Source: Macrocystis pyrifera (lineage: Eukaryota > Sar > Phaeophyceae > Laminariales > Laminariaceae). From it: 64,000 bases of DNA. Below, one piece after another: positions 11,814-23,470 of this stretch. How positions within the stretch are numbered: the stretch's first letter is position 1; each line of letters begins with the position of its first letter. Below the pieces are notes generated by a model that saw only the letters and a list, made by a program, of their open reading frames with translations, had not been told where the DNA came from and ran no database searches. The position numbers and the translations under genes are program-made. Where the stretch lies: the NCBI GenBank assembly GCA_031763025.1, contig JASSKH010000006.1, forward strand, positions 15,961,479-16,025,478. Direction: 5' to 3'.

Positions 11814-12330
11814 GCTCGATCAGCTCCTGGTCGTCCTTGCCCCGAGTTTCCGTGCTCGGCGAGCGCTTCCGTGCTCAGCGGTTACTGCTGCTCGGCTCAA
11901 TCCGCACCAGCCCCGCCAGCCCCACCAGAGCTCGCTCCAGCTGAGGCACTCCCACCAGCGTTCGCCCCACCGGCGATCTCGACCGCCTCGATTTGTGCCG
12001 CCCGTCCTTACGTTCCCGCAACACCTGCCCCGTCGCCTAGCTGACGCACAGCGCCTCCCTAGCCCCCTACCTCGGATGCTCCGAGGAGAAGAACAGAGTG
12101 CTCCGGCTCCAGGAGGATGGCATGGAACCGGAGGTCTACAATGTACCAGGCTAAAAGCCGCGTTGCTTCACGCTCGCGGTTCATCCGGGAGGCGCCGGCT
12201 CAGGGCCGACCCGATAGCGGCAGTCGCGTCTGCTGGAGCGGCTGGTGTCGACAGGATGGTTCTCGGCATACTCTAAAGAATTTCGCGACCAACTCGTAAA
12301 CCTCACAAGGTTCCGGGAGCGAAAAGAAGA
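11814..12330 (+). CDS. Possible exons of an unrecognised gene (Pro-rich and coiled-coil-like)
   Basis: Three stretches read like protein. 11,850-12,033 gives a Pro/Ala-rich segment (APAPPAPPELAPAEALPPAF) ending at TGA, with an acceptor-like CCTAG immediately before that stop. 12,035-12,138 gives LGCSEEKNRVLRLQEDGMEP. 12,220-12,320 follows an acceptor-like CGGCAG and gives SRLLERLVSTGW and KEFRDQLVNLTRFRERKEE, which is helical and charged. Junction phases could not be made fully consistent, so the gene model is not proven. It could belong with the IQ-motif exon at 14.6 kb on the same strand. No family is recognised. Confidence 0.25.
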
Positions 12331-12481
12331 AGTGACCTTGTTGCGATACAAATTCCGAGACAGTTCGATATCATCGATGGTTCCACTATTTGTGCCAAAT
12401 TTTGAGCCCATCGATTGGATCGGCATTATACTCTCGTAGCACATCCCGTCCCTCTTTCTACATTTCACATTCTCTTACTTT

Positions 12482-13360
12482 GTGAGTTCTATCCTCCATT
12501 GCTTTGACACACGGGCACATCTGCGCATCAACTTCCTCCTCCCTTTTACTGGTATAAGCTCTTTCTTTTTTCTGGCAAGCCCAGGTCCCCTACACGGAAT
12601 GGCAGTTTCTGTGTTTTCGCGAAGTCCATCGGGCCGGTCAAACACGTTTTTATTTCTACCAGGTATCCCTTATCTCAACCCTCTGTATACATCGACGATA
12701 GTTCATCATTTTTCATTTCGTTTCTTGGCGCTAGTCTTTCTTTTTTTGGTATCCTTTGTTCTACTTTTGTCTTGTACCCCCCGAAAATATTTCTCAATAG
12801 ACTATCCTCTTGGATTCATCCCACGTCCGTTCGTGCTTTCTCGGCTACGCTATCCCATCCTCTTCAGTTTAGCTGGCCCTTTTGATACTTTCTCCCATAC
12901 AGTCCCTGCATCTATGACTGGCAACATGTTATTTGGCGTGTTCTTTACCTCGTATCGCTATTTCAAATTTGTCACGTTTCTATTTGTTCAAGTAAGCACG
13001 TTCCCAGCTCTGCTCGTCATACCGTATTTTTCGTCGTTCTCGTGTATCCTTGCACAATTTGAGCTACTACGTGTCATATGTACTGTTTCCAGCTGTTTTA
13101 CGAACTTCGCGTTCCCCTCCCATACTCCCCGTGCATATTCTAGTTTTGGTACAATCACGCTGATCAGAATACATATTTCAACACTAGTATCCAGGTGCGA
13201 GTCTATTGGGATCGCATTCGTCTTGCCTATGTGTGCTTTACCCTTGCCTATTGCCCTAGCTATGTGGGCACCCCAAGAGCAGTATTTCGATATATCTACG
13301 CTAAGATACGTATACACTGGTCTACGAGCTGTATCGATCTTCCTCATCGCTTCGATTTGA
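12482..13360 (+). CDS. Long hydrophobic open frame of doubtful reality (292 codons from GTG)
   Basis: This is open for 292 codons, but the first ATG is about 39 codons in (near 12,598). The + strand is strongly pyrimidine-rich (TTC, CTT, TCC, TTT codons), which creates long hydrophobic frames by composition alone. No conserved motif or repeated helix spacing typical of a transporter was found. It may be intron or intergenic sequence. It is listed only because of its length. Confidence 0.15.
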   Translation: MSSILHCFDTRAHLRINFLLPFTGISSFFFLASPGPLHGMAVSVFSRSPSGRSNTFLFLPGIPYLNPLYTSTIVHHFSFRFLALVFLFLVSFVLLLSCTPRKYFSIDYPLGFIPRPFVLSRLRYPILFSLAGPFDTFSHTVPASMTGNMLFGVFFTSYRYFKFVTFLFVQVSTFPALLVIPYFSSFSCILAQFELLRVICTVSSCFTNFAFPSHTPRAYSSFGTITLIRIHISTLVSRCESIGIAFVLPMCALPLPIALAMWAPQEQYFDISTLRYVYTGLRAVSIFLIASI

Positions 13361-14595
13361 AAGATACCGGGTTCTACGTATCTTTGTTACATACAACTAC
13401 TGCATACGTTTTTTGCGTTCGCTGTCACTCTCCTATCCCGTTGGTAGTGTACTATGCTGCCTTCTTTTGTTCATTTCTGTAACCTTTTGAGTTTTGCTGA
13501 TACCCCCAAAACATCATCATTGTGCATTCTACCGGACACCGTATCTCCCCTCACCGTGACTCCTGAAACGTTTTCAACATATACCTTGGATATAATGGAT
13601 GAAAGCGTACACCCCTGCGGAAGACCTTGCCTGGATTCGAGGGGAGGGGCGATAAGCGCGGCAGACTCCTATCGTTGTGCTTATTTCCACAGTGGTGGCT
13701 TGATGGAGAGGGGGGTCATAGGGGAAGGGGGAGAATTTTAGGCTGAAGATTACGCGCCAAAAGGAGTGCGCACGGTGCGTCTCAGAGTGGCTAGGTTTGC
13801 TCGAGCTATTTCGTCCTAGGTTGCGGAGGGTGTTTTGTTTTGTACGGTATGGCGGTGCCGTCGGCTAGAACAGACGCTTTTTTGGTTCAATCATTTGTGG
13901 ATACTCAACCTACAATTTCCCAATCGTTTCCATTCTGCCCCCATCCCCTTCGACTCCGAAAGTGTTGCTGGCCCTCACGGATAAAACCATCCAAATATCA
14001 AGAACACTCCCGTCGCCCATTATCCTCCAAACCTGCACCCTGGGTACTATCTCCTCACTTGTGGCGTCGAAGACGCGGGTTGAAACGGCACAATTGTGAT
14101 GTATGCTAAATACATAGGAACCACATACCTGTTACATGTTTGAACTAAATGATAGTCGGTATTCTTTATTGTGTAGAGTGTTGGACTAGAGACGTAGAGA
14201 GATATTAGGGGCTTGGAATCTCTGACGCTGTCTGCGTAACGGCTCAACAAGCCCCCTGCGCCGCTTTCGCCCCCCTGCCGGTTCCCCCACCCGCAACCTT
14301 TTCCGTCTTTCAAACACCGCCTAAGAACGACCCCGAATCCCGCCTACCAATGCTGTGGTGCTGTCCCCGGCGTGTAACACGCACGCGCGACCGACAGACC
14401 GACATATAGTCATACCGAATGAGCTACCAAATGACCTATCGATCGATGGGAGATACTAGCATACAATGCTGCACTAAACATGAAACGTTGAATACTCGTT
14501 GAGCAACGAAAATGAGACAACAAAAAACGGAAACCAAACTTGAGAACCTCAACAAACCGAATCAATGACGTTCCTCACCTCGTGAAACCTGAAAG
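13361..14595. other. No gene recognised
   Basis: T/C-rich sequence to about 13,520, then mixed composition. No exon, repeat or RNA gene could be supported. Confidence 0.4.
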
Positions 14596-14745
14596 GAGTG
14601 GAGAGAAAAAGCGCGGGAGGTCCAAGAGAAGGCTCGCTCTAGGAGAGGCGTGGTCAGGGCCCAGGCCGCCATCCGTGGCTACCTGGCACGCTCTAAACCT
14701 CAAGCGATATTCCTGCCTGACAACCAGGATACAGGGACAGACTGA
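14596..14745 (+). CDS. Probable exon with IQ (calmodulin-binding) motif
   Basis: The frame reads EWREKAREVQEKARSRRGVV followed by AQAAIRGYLARSK, then PQAIFLPDNQDTGTD and TGA. AQAAIRGYLAR fits the IQ consensus (I/V/A)QxxxRGxxx(R/K), which binds calmodulin or myosin light chains; the preceding segment is a charged helix. The frame upstream is closed by TGA at about 14,590, so an acceptor (weak AG at 14,594-14,595) or a frameshift is needed. Directly downstream, in another frame, RIQGQTECRGRVVRLKEG also looks IQ-like. This suggests tandem IQ motifs broken by an indel or a missed intron. It may be the C-terminal exon of an unassigned + strand gene. Confidence 0.4.
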   Translation, partial: EWREKAREVQEKARSRRGVVRAQAAIRGYLARSKPQAIFLPDNQDTGTD

Positions 14746-16610
14746 GTGCAGAGGACGCGTGGTTCGCCTGAAGGAGGGGACGCAAAACCCGGGGGTTTTC
14801 TCCTCGAGACGTTTCCCGTTATATCTGTGTTTTTGCTATAGTTCTTTCCCCGGTTTGTCAATAATCAAACACAAGGTGCGTGACCCCGGGCCTGGGTTAC
14901 GACCAGGAGGGAGATATAAAACGAAGGGCGAAGATACTATTTGGGACGGAAGACAAAAACAAGGGGGTGGGCCTTTAATCTGATCTATTCGTTGGTTTTA
15001 TTTGTGCTAAGAGGCATCGCCAGCATAAGGAGACGCGCGGGGGGGGGGGGGTGGGGGTATCATACTGTTTTGCGGTGTAATGTTGTGTTGTCACTACCGT
15101 GACGTGCTCGTGTTTGGTTTTTGTGCGGTTGGTGGTTGCCCTCTATATTTCCCCTGTTGTACTTTTGTTCGGGAGGAAATCTCCTCCACCCCCACTTCAG
15201 ACTACTCAACACACCCACCCCCTCGCGCGAATAGGTTTGGGCCCGTACTGATAAGTGGAGGCGGGGGGGGGTAGGTTAGGGCTCAGTTTAAGAGGCAGAA
15301 GCCGCCAATCAACCACCACGGTAACATATTTAATCCTCTGACTACTAGTTTGAAAGCGCGATACCAGGGTATCCAGGGTGATGGAGGGCGGGGGTATTAA
15401 CTACCGTGTATGGTCGTACTCGTTCTTGAACACAGACCCTCGCATCCCTACAATGCGTCGAGTTTAACTGACCAAGGGGTCGTCACACGCAGGGTACTGC
15501 AGTTTGGATTTCGCCAATGGTATGCTTGATGCCCGATGCGAGTTTGGTCGCGCCGAAGCAAAGTGCCGTAATGACAACGACGGTAGGTGTGCTCTACGCT
15601 TGATGGTGCCCCCTTCTTTAGCTGCTAAATTCTTACTCCCCACTGGTATTGATGTGACAGTTGTGTATACGTAATGGCGATGAGTCGACGAGCTGTGATA
15701 GTGCACAGCCGCAAGTGTATCTTGTGTGAGGGCTTCACAATACCAGAAAGTCACACAAGCGTCTGTTTGGGGCTACCCCCGTACCAGCAACATACATTGT
15801 TTTCGAGGAGAAGCATTGGCATGTGAACTTGTTTGAACTGACTCAGCAGCAGCAAATGCGACCGTTAAAAGTACCTAGTGAGCAACAGCAGCATCACTGG
15901 CTTTCGTTCGATCTTGCCCGGCAGTACAACAGTATATTCAAATGAATTATTATGTAGGTGTTGTAACTAGGATGTCGATGTGTACCACCTCTCCCGATCC
16001 ACATGCTGTTGATAAGAACGAGCAGGACGGCTCTCGCCGTCCCCTTCATGCTGATGGGGGGTAAACGGCAGTGCCGTGGCGCTGACGTATGAAGCAATAC
16101 AGTATTAAAAAAACAAATAAGCCCGAAATAATCACTAATTTTAGGTCGCTCGCCAAAGCATGCATGTTTAGAAAACGCCAATAAGCACAACCTTGTTGCT
16201 TTGATTATGCTCATAAAAATCAACCAAATAAACAGCATCAAGCATGTTTATTTACTATAGTTGCTTACCAACACTAGTGAAAGACAGCTTGGGGCCATGT
16301 GAGGTTTTGCCAAGGCACCAAAATACAAAGTGCAGACATGTCAGAAACCCTGGGATAGACATTAAATCCCCCCCTCAGTGTTGATTGGACAGTACTGGGT
16401 ATATTTCACGAGGGAGTGCCCGCTGTATACCGATCGATGGTGAACCGACCTCCTTGGCGAGGGGCGAGGGGAAAATACTGCAAGAAGATAATTATCTGAA
16501 GGCATATGACGATCAACGCTGCTGCTACGGCAACTTCTTGTAATACGTACGAAAGGATGCTGGCTGGGCTTTTTGTCCTCCTCACTTCTTTCCTCAGCAA
16601 CGTGGTCGGA
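14746..16610. other. No gene recognised; scattered poly-G and A/T-rich sequence
   Basis: Contains poly-G tracts (15,041-15,052 and 15,261-15,270) and a motif at 15,437-15,455 matching part of the dispersed repeat at 45.9 kb. The remainder shows no convincing exon or repeat. Confidence 0.4.
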
Positions 16611-16611
16611 T

Positions 16612-16985
16612 ATCACGTACAATAGTACATCATTTCAAGATAGTGCAGCAGAGGGCGCGAAGAGTGGCGACGAGGGGCAGAGGAGCGGGGGGAGGTACTC
16701 GTCATCATGCATGGCAGTAATCTTATGGCCTCAGAACGTCGTATCTCTGCAATGCCGGGACGGAGTGCGCCGGGTTGTCGCCGACCAGGCAGAAATTGCT
16801 TGCACCAAACGCGAAGCGCCGTGAGGTGATGGACGAGTCGCATGAAGGGTGAGCTGAATCCTATGAAGGACAGCTTTTGAGGCGGATTTTCTTGCATATA
16901 TACGGACTACAGCGTCAATTCATTGTTTTTTTTTTTCTGGTGTGGCTACTTGCAGAGATAGCAATGGGTTCACTATGTATTACTA
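16612..16985 (+). repeat. Dispersed repeat, copy 1 (second copy at 45.8-46.1 kb)
   Basis: Aligns with 45,815-46,125. Shared blocks in order are TCATGCATGGC-GTA, CAATGCCGGGACGGAG, CCGACCAGGCAGA-ATTGCTT, CACCAA-CGCGAAGCGCCGT, GAGTCGCATGAAGGGTGAGC, TGAGGCGGA, and TAGCAATGGG. In the other location the block lies inside Ngaro element 2, between RNase H and recombinase. This copy shows it also exists outside that element. Confidence 0.7.
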
Positions 16986-16992
16986 CTGCAAT

Positions 16993-17095
16993 TACGAGGG
17001 TCCATAGTTAATGGGACCAAATTTTGTCAGAAAAAATAGGTAAATATAAAGGTTTTTATGTATACCATAGGTCCTATTAACTATGGACCCCCGTA
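16993..17095 (+). mobile_element. TA-flanked MITE, copy 2
   Basis: Near-perfect terminal inverted repeats (left CGAGGGTCCATAGTTAATG, right its complement with CGGGGG at the end), bordered by TA on both sides and followed by a TAC microsatellite. Same family as 2,674-2,782 but inverted; the terminal repeats here are better preserved, so this copy is probably younger. Confidence 0.78.
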
Positions 17096-17123
17096 ATACT
17101 ACTACTACTACTACTACTACTAC
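17096..17123. repeat. (TAC)n microsatellite
   Basis: About nine TAC/ACT units immediately adjoining the right end of the MITE. Confidence 0.9.
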
Positions 17124-17467
17124 GATCACATGGCTTACCAGGTAATCAACAGCATTGATAGGCAAAGCACTCAGCATATATGCGTAGTATCTCCAAGTTT
17201 ACTTGAGATGCATGTTTCGTTCACAGCCGACGGAATTAGTTATTTATAGTCATGGGCTCTACCGATGGAAACTAAATGGCTTGATTTGTTCAGAGGCAGA
17301 GAGAAGAGAAGAACAACCACACTCGCCCCGTGCCCCCTCCTAGCTTCTCGTGATAGGTGCACGAGTAGAGCACGGCACTGCTCGCTGCCGATTGATAGGC
17401 CTAGAGGCTAGGCCTACTGTTGTGGTTTCTGTGGTGCTTTCTCTGTTGCGGTTCCTCTTGACGTCAG

Positions 17468-17554
17468 CAGCAGGCAGCAGCAACAGCGGCGGTTGGCGAG
17501 CTGCAGCATCATTGAAAGGGAGGAGGCTGAGCAGGGGCGACGCACACTTTCCCG
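17468..17554 (+). CDS. Possible single exon, Gln/Arg-rich helix
   Basis: After a polypyrimidine tract and CAG acceptor (17,465-17,467) the frame reads SRQQQQRRLASCSIIEREEA and EQGRRTLSR up to CG|GTACGT, a good donor at 17,555. It is charged and helical, and open. No neighbouring exon could be joined to it and no family is recognised. Confidence 0.22.
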
Positions 17555-18339
17555 GTACGTGTGCGAGAGGCGTACGGAAGAAGCGAGGGTCTGGGAATGT
17601 TCGGGGTTCTTATTTAGACCTTGAACTCGAGCGCAATAATTAATTGGGCGTGGGGCTGTCGACTCTGATGCACAATGACTCACGAGCGTGCCTCATGCGC
17701 CTGTAAGCATCGTTACCTCGATCGCTTGGGGCGGCCAGCCATGATTTTTCCCACGAGTTGTTTTTTTTCTTAGCCGGTTCGCTCCGGTGGTTGGGTAAGA
17801 GTTGCTTACACACGCATGAAGGGTAATACGGGTAGACACTCGTATAAACTTTGGGCATCCTTCCTAAATCCACGAATTCGCGAATCGGCCGTTCACAGGA
17901 GGGAACACCTGATGATATTCGCAACAGCATAGACAGGACTCGTACATCAGTAGGGACATTTGATCTAGACGTACCACCGCTGCAACGGGGCAAAGAGCAC
18001 AAAGTCTGTACCAGATATCATGATATACCCATGCCCAGAATAGAGATAGATACCCGCACACAGAGTATTTGGCATTGATAGGGAATACTGATGACACCTG
18101 AACGGAACGCATATGTACTGTACGAGCACATTCAGGTTTCTTTTCTCCTCGCAGACATGCCGCACGTACCGACCCAGGAATGGGGATACATACTCGCACG
18201 TACCGACATATAGTGGGGATACATGCACGTATACCGAGTATCCTCGATCTCACAGCTGACGTTGTTATTTCGCTGATATATATGAACAACGCTACTTTGC
18301 CAGTGCCGTCGGCCCTTGGCCTAACGATAAGATCATACG
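17555..18339. other. No gene recognised
   Basis: Unique-looking sequence between the exon candidate and the satellite. A phrase (GGGGATACAT, then GCACGTA) repeats at about 18,182 and 18,214. A 177-codon - strand frame extends from here into the satellite, but it has no motif and is probably spurious. Confidence 0.35.
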
Positions 18340-21150
18340 TACACTTCGCGGGGCACAACGTACTGGTGTATGTACCAACAATGCTGTGCCGGTGCACTTA
18401 AAGGCTGTCGATGGTGAGGGACTTTGGGCGGTGCAGGTCGCGTGGCCGGCGCCAATGCGTCGGCCTTCGGCCCGTCCCTCACACCATGAATATCGATATC
18501 ATACACGTCGTGAGGCACAATGTACGACTGTAGGTACCAACACCGCTGGGCGGGTGCACTAAAAGGCGGTCGATGGTGAGGGGCTATATGCCGGCGCAGG
18601 TCTCGTGGCCGGCGCCAACGCGTCGGCCTGCGGCCCGTCCCTCACTAACGATACTTATCATACACGTTGCGAGACACAATGCATTGCTGTATGCTCCTAC
18701 GACGCTGTGACACAATGCATTGCTGTGTGTTCCTACGACGCTGTGCCGGTGCACAAAAAGGCGGTCGATGGTGAAGGACTATATGCCGGTGCAGGCCTTG
18801 CGACCAGCGCCAACGCATCGGCCCTACGCCCGTCCCTCACTAACGATGCATGTAATAAACGTTGCGGTACACAACAAACGATGTATGTAAAACACCGCTG
18901 TGCCGGCGCACTAGAAGGCGGTCGATGGTGAGGGACTATGTGCCGGTGCACGGCTCGGGGCCGGCGCCGATGCGTCGACCCTCGGCCCTGCCCCTCACTA
19001 ACAATACCTATCATACGCGATAAATATATACCTGGTAGCAATCTATGTCATACACGTCGTGTGAGACACAATGTACTGCTATACGTACCAACAACGCTGT
19101 GCCGGTGCACTAAAAGGCTGTCGATGATGAGGCAAGATATGCCGGTGCAGGTCTCGTGACCGGCGCCACGTCGGCCTGCGGCCCGCCTCTAACAAACGAC
19201 ACATACCGTACACGTTGCGGGACACAATATGCTGCTGTATGTTCCTAAGACGCTGTGCCGGAGCACTAAAAGGCGGTCGATGGCGAGGAACCATGTTGCC
19301 GGCGTAGGCCTCGCGGCCAGCACCAACGTGTCGGCCGTGGGCCCGTCCCTCACGAACGATACATATAATACACGTCGCGGTACACAACAGACGATGCATG
19401 TAACAACACCGCCGTGCCGGCGCACTAGAAGGCGGTCGATGGTGAGGGACTACTGTATATGCCGGTGTACGACTTGGGGGCCGGCGCCGATGCGTCGACC
19501 CTCGGCCCTGCCTCTCACTAACGACACTTGTGTTACGCGTCGCGACGACTGTAGCGATATATATCATACACGTCGTGAGACACAATGTACTGCTGTATGC
19601 CCCAACAACGCCGTGCCGGTGCACCAAAAGGCGGTCGATGGGGAGGGAAGATCTGCCGGTGCAGGTCTCGTGGCCGGCGCCAACGCGTCGGCCTGCGGTC
19701 CGTCTCTCATTAACGATACATATCATACACGTTGCGAGACACAATGTATTGCTGTATGTTCCAACGACGCCGTGCCGATGCACTTGAAGGCGGTCGATGC
19801 TGAGGGACTATGTGTCGGCGCAGTCCTCGTGGCCGGCGCCACCGCGTCGACCCTTGGCCCGTCCCTCATTAACGATACACATCTTAGACGTCGCGGTACA
19901 CAACGAACGATGTATGTAACAACACCGCTGTGCCGGCGCACTAAAAGGCGGTCGATGATGAGGGACTACGTGCCGATACACGGCATGGGGCCGGCGCCGA
20001 CGCGTCGTCCCGTGGCCTTGCCCCTCCATAGCGATTATTCTCATACTCGTTGCGTCGAGTATAGCGATATATATCATTCACGTCGTGAGATACAATGTAC
20101 TGCTGTACGTACCAACAACGCAGTGCCGGTCCACTAAAACGCGGTTGATGGTGAGAGACGATATGCCGGTGCAGGTCTCGGGGCCGGCGCCAACGCGTCG
20201 GCCTGTGGCCCGTATCTCACTAACGATACCTATCATACACGTTGCGAGTTGCGAGACACAATGTACTCCTGATGTTCCAACGACGCTGTGCCGATGCACT
20301 CAAAGGCGGCCGATGGTGAGGGACTATGTGCCGGCGCAGGCCTCGTGGCCGGCGCCAACGCGTCGGCCCTTGGCCCGTCCCTCACTAACGATACATATAA
20401 TAAATATCGCGGTACACAAACGAACGAGAAGACCGCTGTGCCGGCGCACTAGAAGGCGTTCGTTGGTGAGTGACTATGTATGTGCCGGTGCATGGCTTGG
20501 GGCCGGCGCCGATGCGTCGACGCTAGGCCCTCCCCTCACTAACGAGAGACGCAATGTACTGCTGTGAGTTTCAACGACGCCGTGCCGGTGCACGATAAGG
20601 CGGTTGATGGTAAGGTACTATGTGCCGGCGCAGGCCTCGTGGCCGGCGCCAACGCGTCGGCCCTTGGCCCGTCCCTCACTAACGATACATACAATGCACG
20701 TCGCGGTACACCATGAACGATGTAGGTAACAATACCGCTTTGCCGGCGCACTAGAAAGCGGTCGACGGTGGGGGGACTATGTGCCATGCACGGCTTGGGG
20801 CCGGCGCCGATGCGTCGACGCTTGGCCCTTCCCTCACTAACGAGAGACACAATGTACTGCTGTGAGTTTCAACGACGCCGTGCCGGTGCACGATGAGGCG
20901 GTCGATGGTGAGGGACTATGTGCCGGCGCAGGCCTCGCGACCGGCGCCAACGCGTCGGCCCTTGGCCCGTCCCTCACTAACGATACATACAATACACGTC
21001 GCGGTACACCATGAACGGTGAAGATAACAATACCGCTTTGCCGACGCACTAGAAAGCGCGGTGGGAGACTATGTGCCATGCACGGCTTGGGGCCGGCGTC
21101 GATGCGTCGACCCTTGCCCCCCCTCACTGACGATACATATCATACGTCGC
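18340..21150. repeat. GC-rich satellite with alternating ~160 and ~197 bp units (about 17 copies)
   Basis: Unit phrases in order: GGCGGTCGATGGTGAGGGAC, TATGTGCCGGTGCAGG, TCGTGGCCGGCGCC, ACGCGTCGGCC, CGTCCCTCACTAACGATAC, ATATCATACACGTCG, then ACACAATGTACTGCTGTATG and GTGCCGGTGCACTAAAA. The GGCGGTCGATG landmark recurs at about 18,558, 18,757, 18,917, 19,113, 19,269, 19,431, 19,629, 19,788, 19,948, 20,143 and 20,304, giving steps near 197 and near 160. This indicates two unit types in a higher-order arrangement. Long open frames across it (up to ~300 codons) are repeat artefacts. Confidence 0.92.
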
Positions 21151-21204
21151 GATAATATATAGCGATATACAAGGCTTTCCTTCGGAGTGCGTATTCCGTC
21201 GGTT

Positions 21205-21352
21205 CTTGTACAAATACATTGAGTTTGGTTGGCTTTGGGCTATGTGACGCCAATTGCAGTTTTGGTTGGCTTTGGGCTTTGACGCCAATTGCAGTTATAT
21301 TGCAATTGGAGCAATACCCAAAGCTAACCAAACTAAACTGTATTTGTGTAAG
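21205..21352. repeat. Small foldback (hairpin) element
   Basis: The left arm (from 21,209: TACAAATACATTGAGTTTGG and TTGGCTTTGGGC) is complementary to the right arm ending at 21,350. Between the arms GGCTTTGGGC...GACGCCAATTGCAGTT occurs twice, and GCAATTG is itself palindromic. It could be a tiny MITE or a structured RNA sequence. Confidence 0.6.
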
Positions 21353-21566
21353 AAACGGTGAAGGATGTAATAATCGCGTTTATTTGTGAATGCAATGTGA
21401 AACGTAAGATCGGGTGACGCAAGAGTAAGAATGACATTCGTCTAATAATAAGGATACCATCTTTCATCAGTGCGGGGAGAGAGAGTGGGAGTAGTGCATG
21501 GCATGTGGATGATATACAACATACAGACTGTTGTTTCAAGGAAGGTTCGGGACAGAGGGGAAAGCA

Positions 21567-21666
21567 NNNNNNNNNNNNNNNNNNNNNNNNNNNNNNNNNN
21601 NNNNNNNNNNNNNNNNNNNNNNNNNNNNNNNNNNNNNNNNNNNNNNNNNNNNNNNNNNNNNNNNNN
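21567..21666. other. Assembly gap (100 N)
   Basis: A run of exactly 100 N, the usual placeholder for a scaffold join of unknown size. Order and orientation across it depend on the assembly. Confidence 0.98.
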
Positions 21667-22374
21667 GGGGATGCTGTCAACAACGGCTCCGAGCAACGAG
21701 GGTGCAGGGGGCGGGCGTGGTCCCGGCGTGCGTGGTTTCAGCGAGCATGGTTCGGTGGCGTGCGGCATGATCATGACTCTCATGATAAGTTACTCGGCGT
21801 CGAGTCGATTAAGAGTTAGGCGACCCCTGTCATACAAAGTCGTGTTTCTGTAGCTTAAATCAGAATATAACCGCCGCTCACCTGTCCCGGCTGCATGTTC
21901 TTGAACTCGCTAATCTAGCCATACTCACCACCCCCTACCTACGCAAGGGAGGGCACGAATACGCGGCACCGATTGTAAAATACATACGTAAGTGAATAGG
22001 ATACCTACCATACTGATGTCTCCACCAACTGTTATTCTAATTTTCTCAACCCTGTAAGCCCACCCCTAAACCGAGTTAATCAGCCCCCTTGAGCACGACA
22101 ACATAATAACAATACCAAAAAAACTGGAGAAAGGTCGGTACATCTGGCATAATTCGCACATCATGAAGGTACCGTGTTGAAAATAGTACAGAAAGCATCG
22201 CGCGCCACAGGGGACCAATATGATTACCGCGCATTGAGCAGTTCCGGCGGGGTTGAGGCAACACTGCGTCGCAAACGTGACTGCCACGGTTCCAAGCTGC
22301 GGCCCCAAATAGGGAGGCACAGCGGACAAGATAACACTGCAAACGGGCAATGCGGGGTACTGGTGGAAATGCGT
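21667..22374. other. No gene recognised
   Basis: Nothing beyond short open frames. The sequence just right of the gap is G-rich. Confidence 0.4.
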
Positions 22375-22870
22375 ACAGCGTGCCGGCACAATTGCTTAAT
22401 TTAGGGAGCAGAATGTCGGTACGTTGTGGTAACTTTTCCGCTACACTGGTAACGAGCAATACTGGACATTGTTGAAAAAATTATGCAGCACGCCGGTGCG
22501 TGGTTGACAGCATGCCGGTACAGTTGACGCAGTGCAGCCCTACGTAAGTCGCAATTATGTGCAGTATGCCGGTGTAGGTCAGAAAAACGTACAACACTGG
22601 ACGTTGTTGAACAATCGCGCAGCATACCGGTACCTTGTAAAGAAAAGTGAACAACTAGAGCGAACGCGCGAGTAACAAGTTATCCACGCGTGAGTATATT
22701 ATTGAACGTTCGTATAGCCTACCGGTACATTTATTACCAATGCTCACTACGTAGTCAGTATTGGAATTTCGTGCATCATGCCGGCATATGTTAGAGGAAA
22801 AGCGCAGCACACTGGACGTTGTTGCAAAATTGCGCAGCTTTCCGGTAAATGTCTAAGAGGAGTAAAAGAA
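22375..22870. repeat. Diverged repeat with recurring (A/G)CCGGT motif
   Basis: CACTGGACGTTGTTG appears near 22,588 and 22,811, and a variant near 22,463. Each is followed by A-rich sequence, GCGCAGC and a CCGGTA/CCGGTG motif. Similar CCGGT motifs recur every 20-95 bp over the region. It is an old tandem array. Confidence 0.5.
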
Positions 22871-23041
22871 TAGACCGCACACGCGGTTAGCGAGTACTCA
22901 CAACAAAAGTTGACAAAGCACGCTGAGCCCTACTAATACTACTGCTGCACGGTCGATGCGTACACGGACGAACCCCCCGAGCATGACTGCCTGCCTATCT
23001 ACATGACAGTCATAATCAAAGCACGAAAACGAGTAAGCGAC

Positions 23042-23470
23042 CAGCGACCCGTACTTGCAGCAGTACGGTACCTACTTACTGACGCAAGGTAATCTCGCAT
23101 GCTGCGGGTTCATGTACAACTGCAAGCCATTCAGTAAATGAGTGGGAATCAAGCATGGATACGAAATATGCAGCTTATGGACGGGTCTTGCGACGTGCTT
23201 GTCGTAGGTGGTTTTGCCGTCAGCAGCGTGTTTTGTTCGTCTAACGAATATGCACAAGCCACAGCGACCCGTACTTGCAGCAGTATGGTACTTACTCACT
23301 AAGATAAGGTATCTTGCATGTTGCAGGTTCCTGTACGAAATACAAGCCATTCAGAATACGAGTGAGCGTCAGACATGGATACGAAATATGCAGCGCGTGG
23401 GCGGATCTAGCGACGTTCGTGTGGTAGTGGGTGCCATCAGCAGCGCATCTTAGTCGTCTCTTCTCGTCCC
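23042..23470. repeat. Two-copy tandem repeat, ~220 bp
   Basis: CAGCGACCCGTACTTGCAGC begins at 23,042 and again at 23,262. The copies stay aligned through TGCATGTTGCAGGTTC-type, AAGCCATTCAG, GGATACGAAATATGCAGC and GGTGCCATCAGCAGCG-type blocks. Confidence 0.8.

Noticed and set aside
12482-13360. 292-codon hydrophobic frame as a membrane protein
   Set aside because: Starts with GTG, follows pyrimidine-rich composition, and has no motif. Kept only as a very low-confidence entry.
19229-20137. 302-codon open frame in the satellite
   Set aside because: It repeats with the satellite period, and every frame and strand shows similar openness, so it is an artefact of stop-poor GC-rich units.
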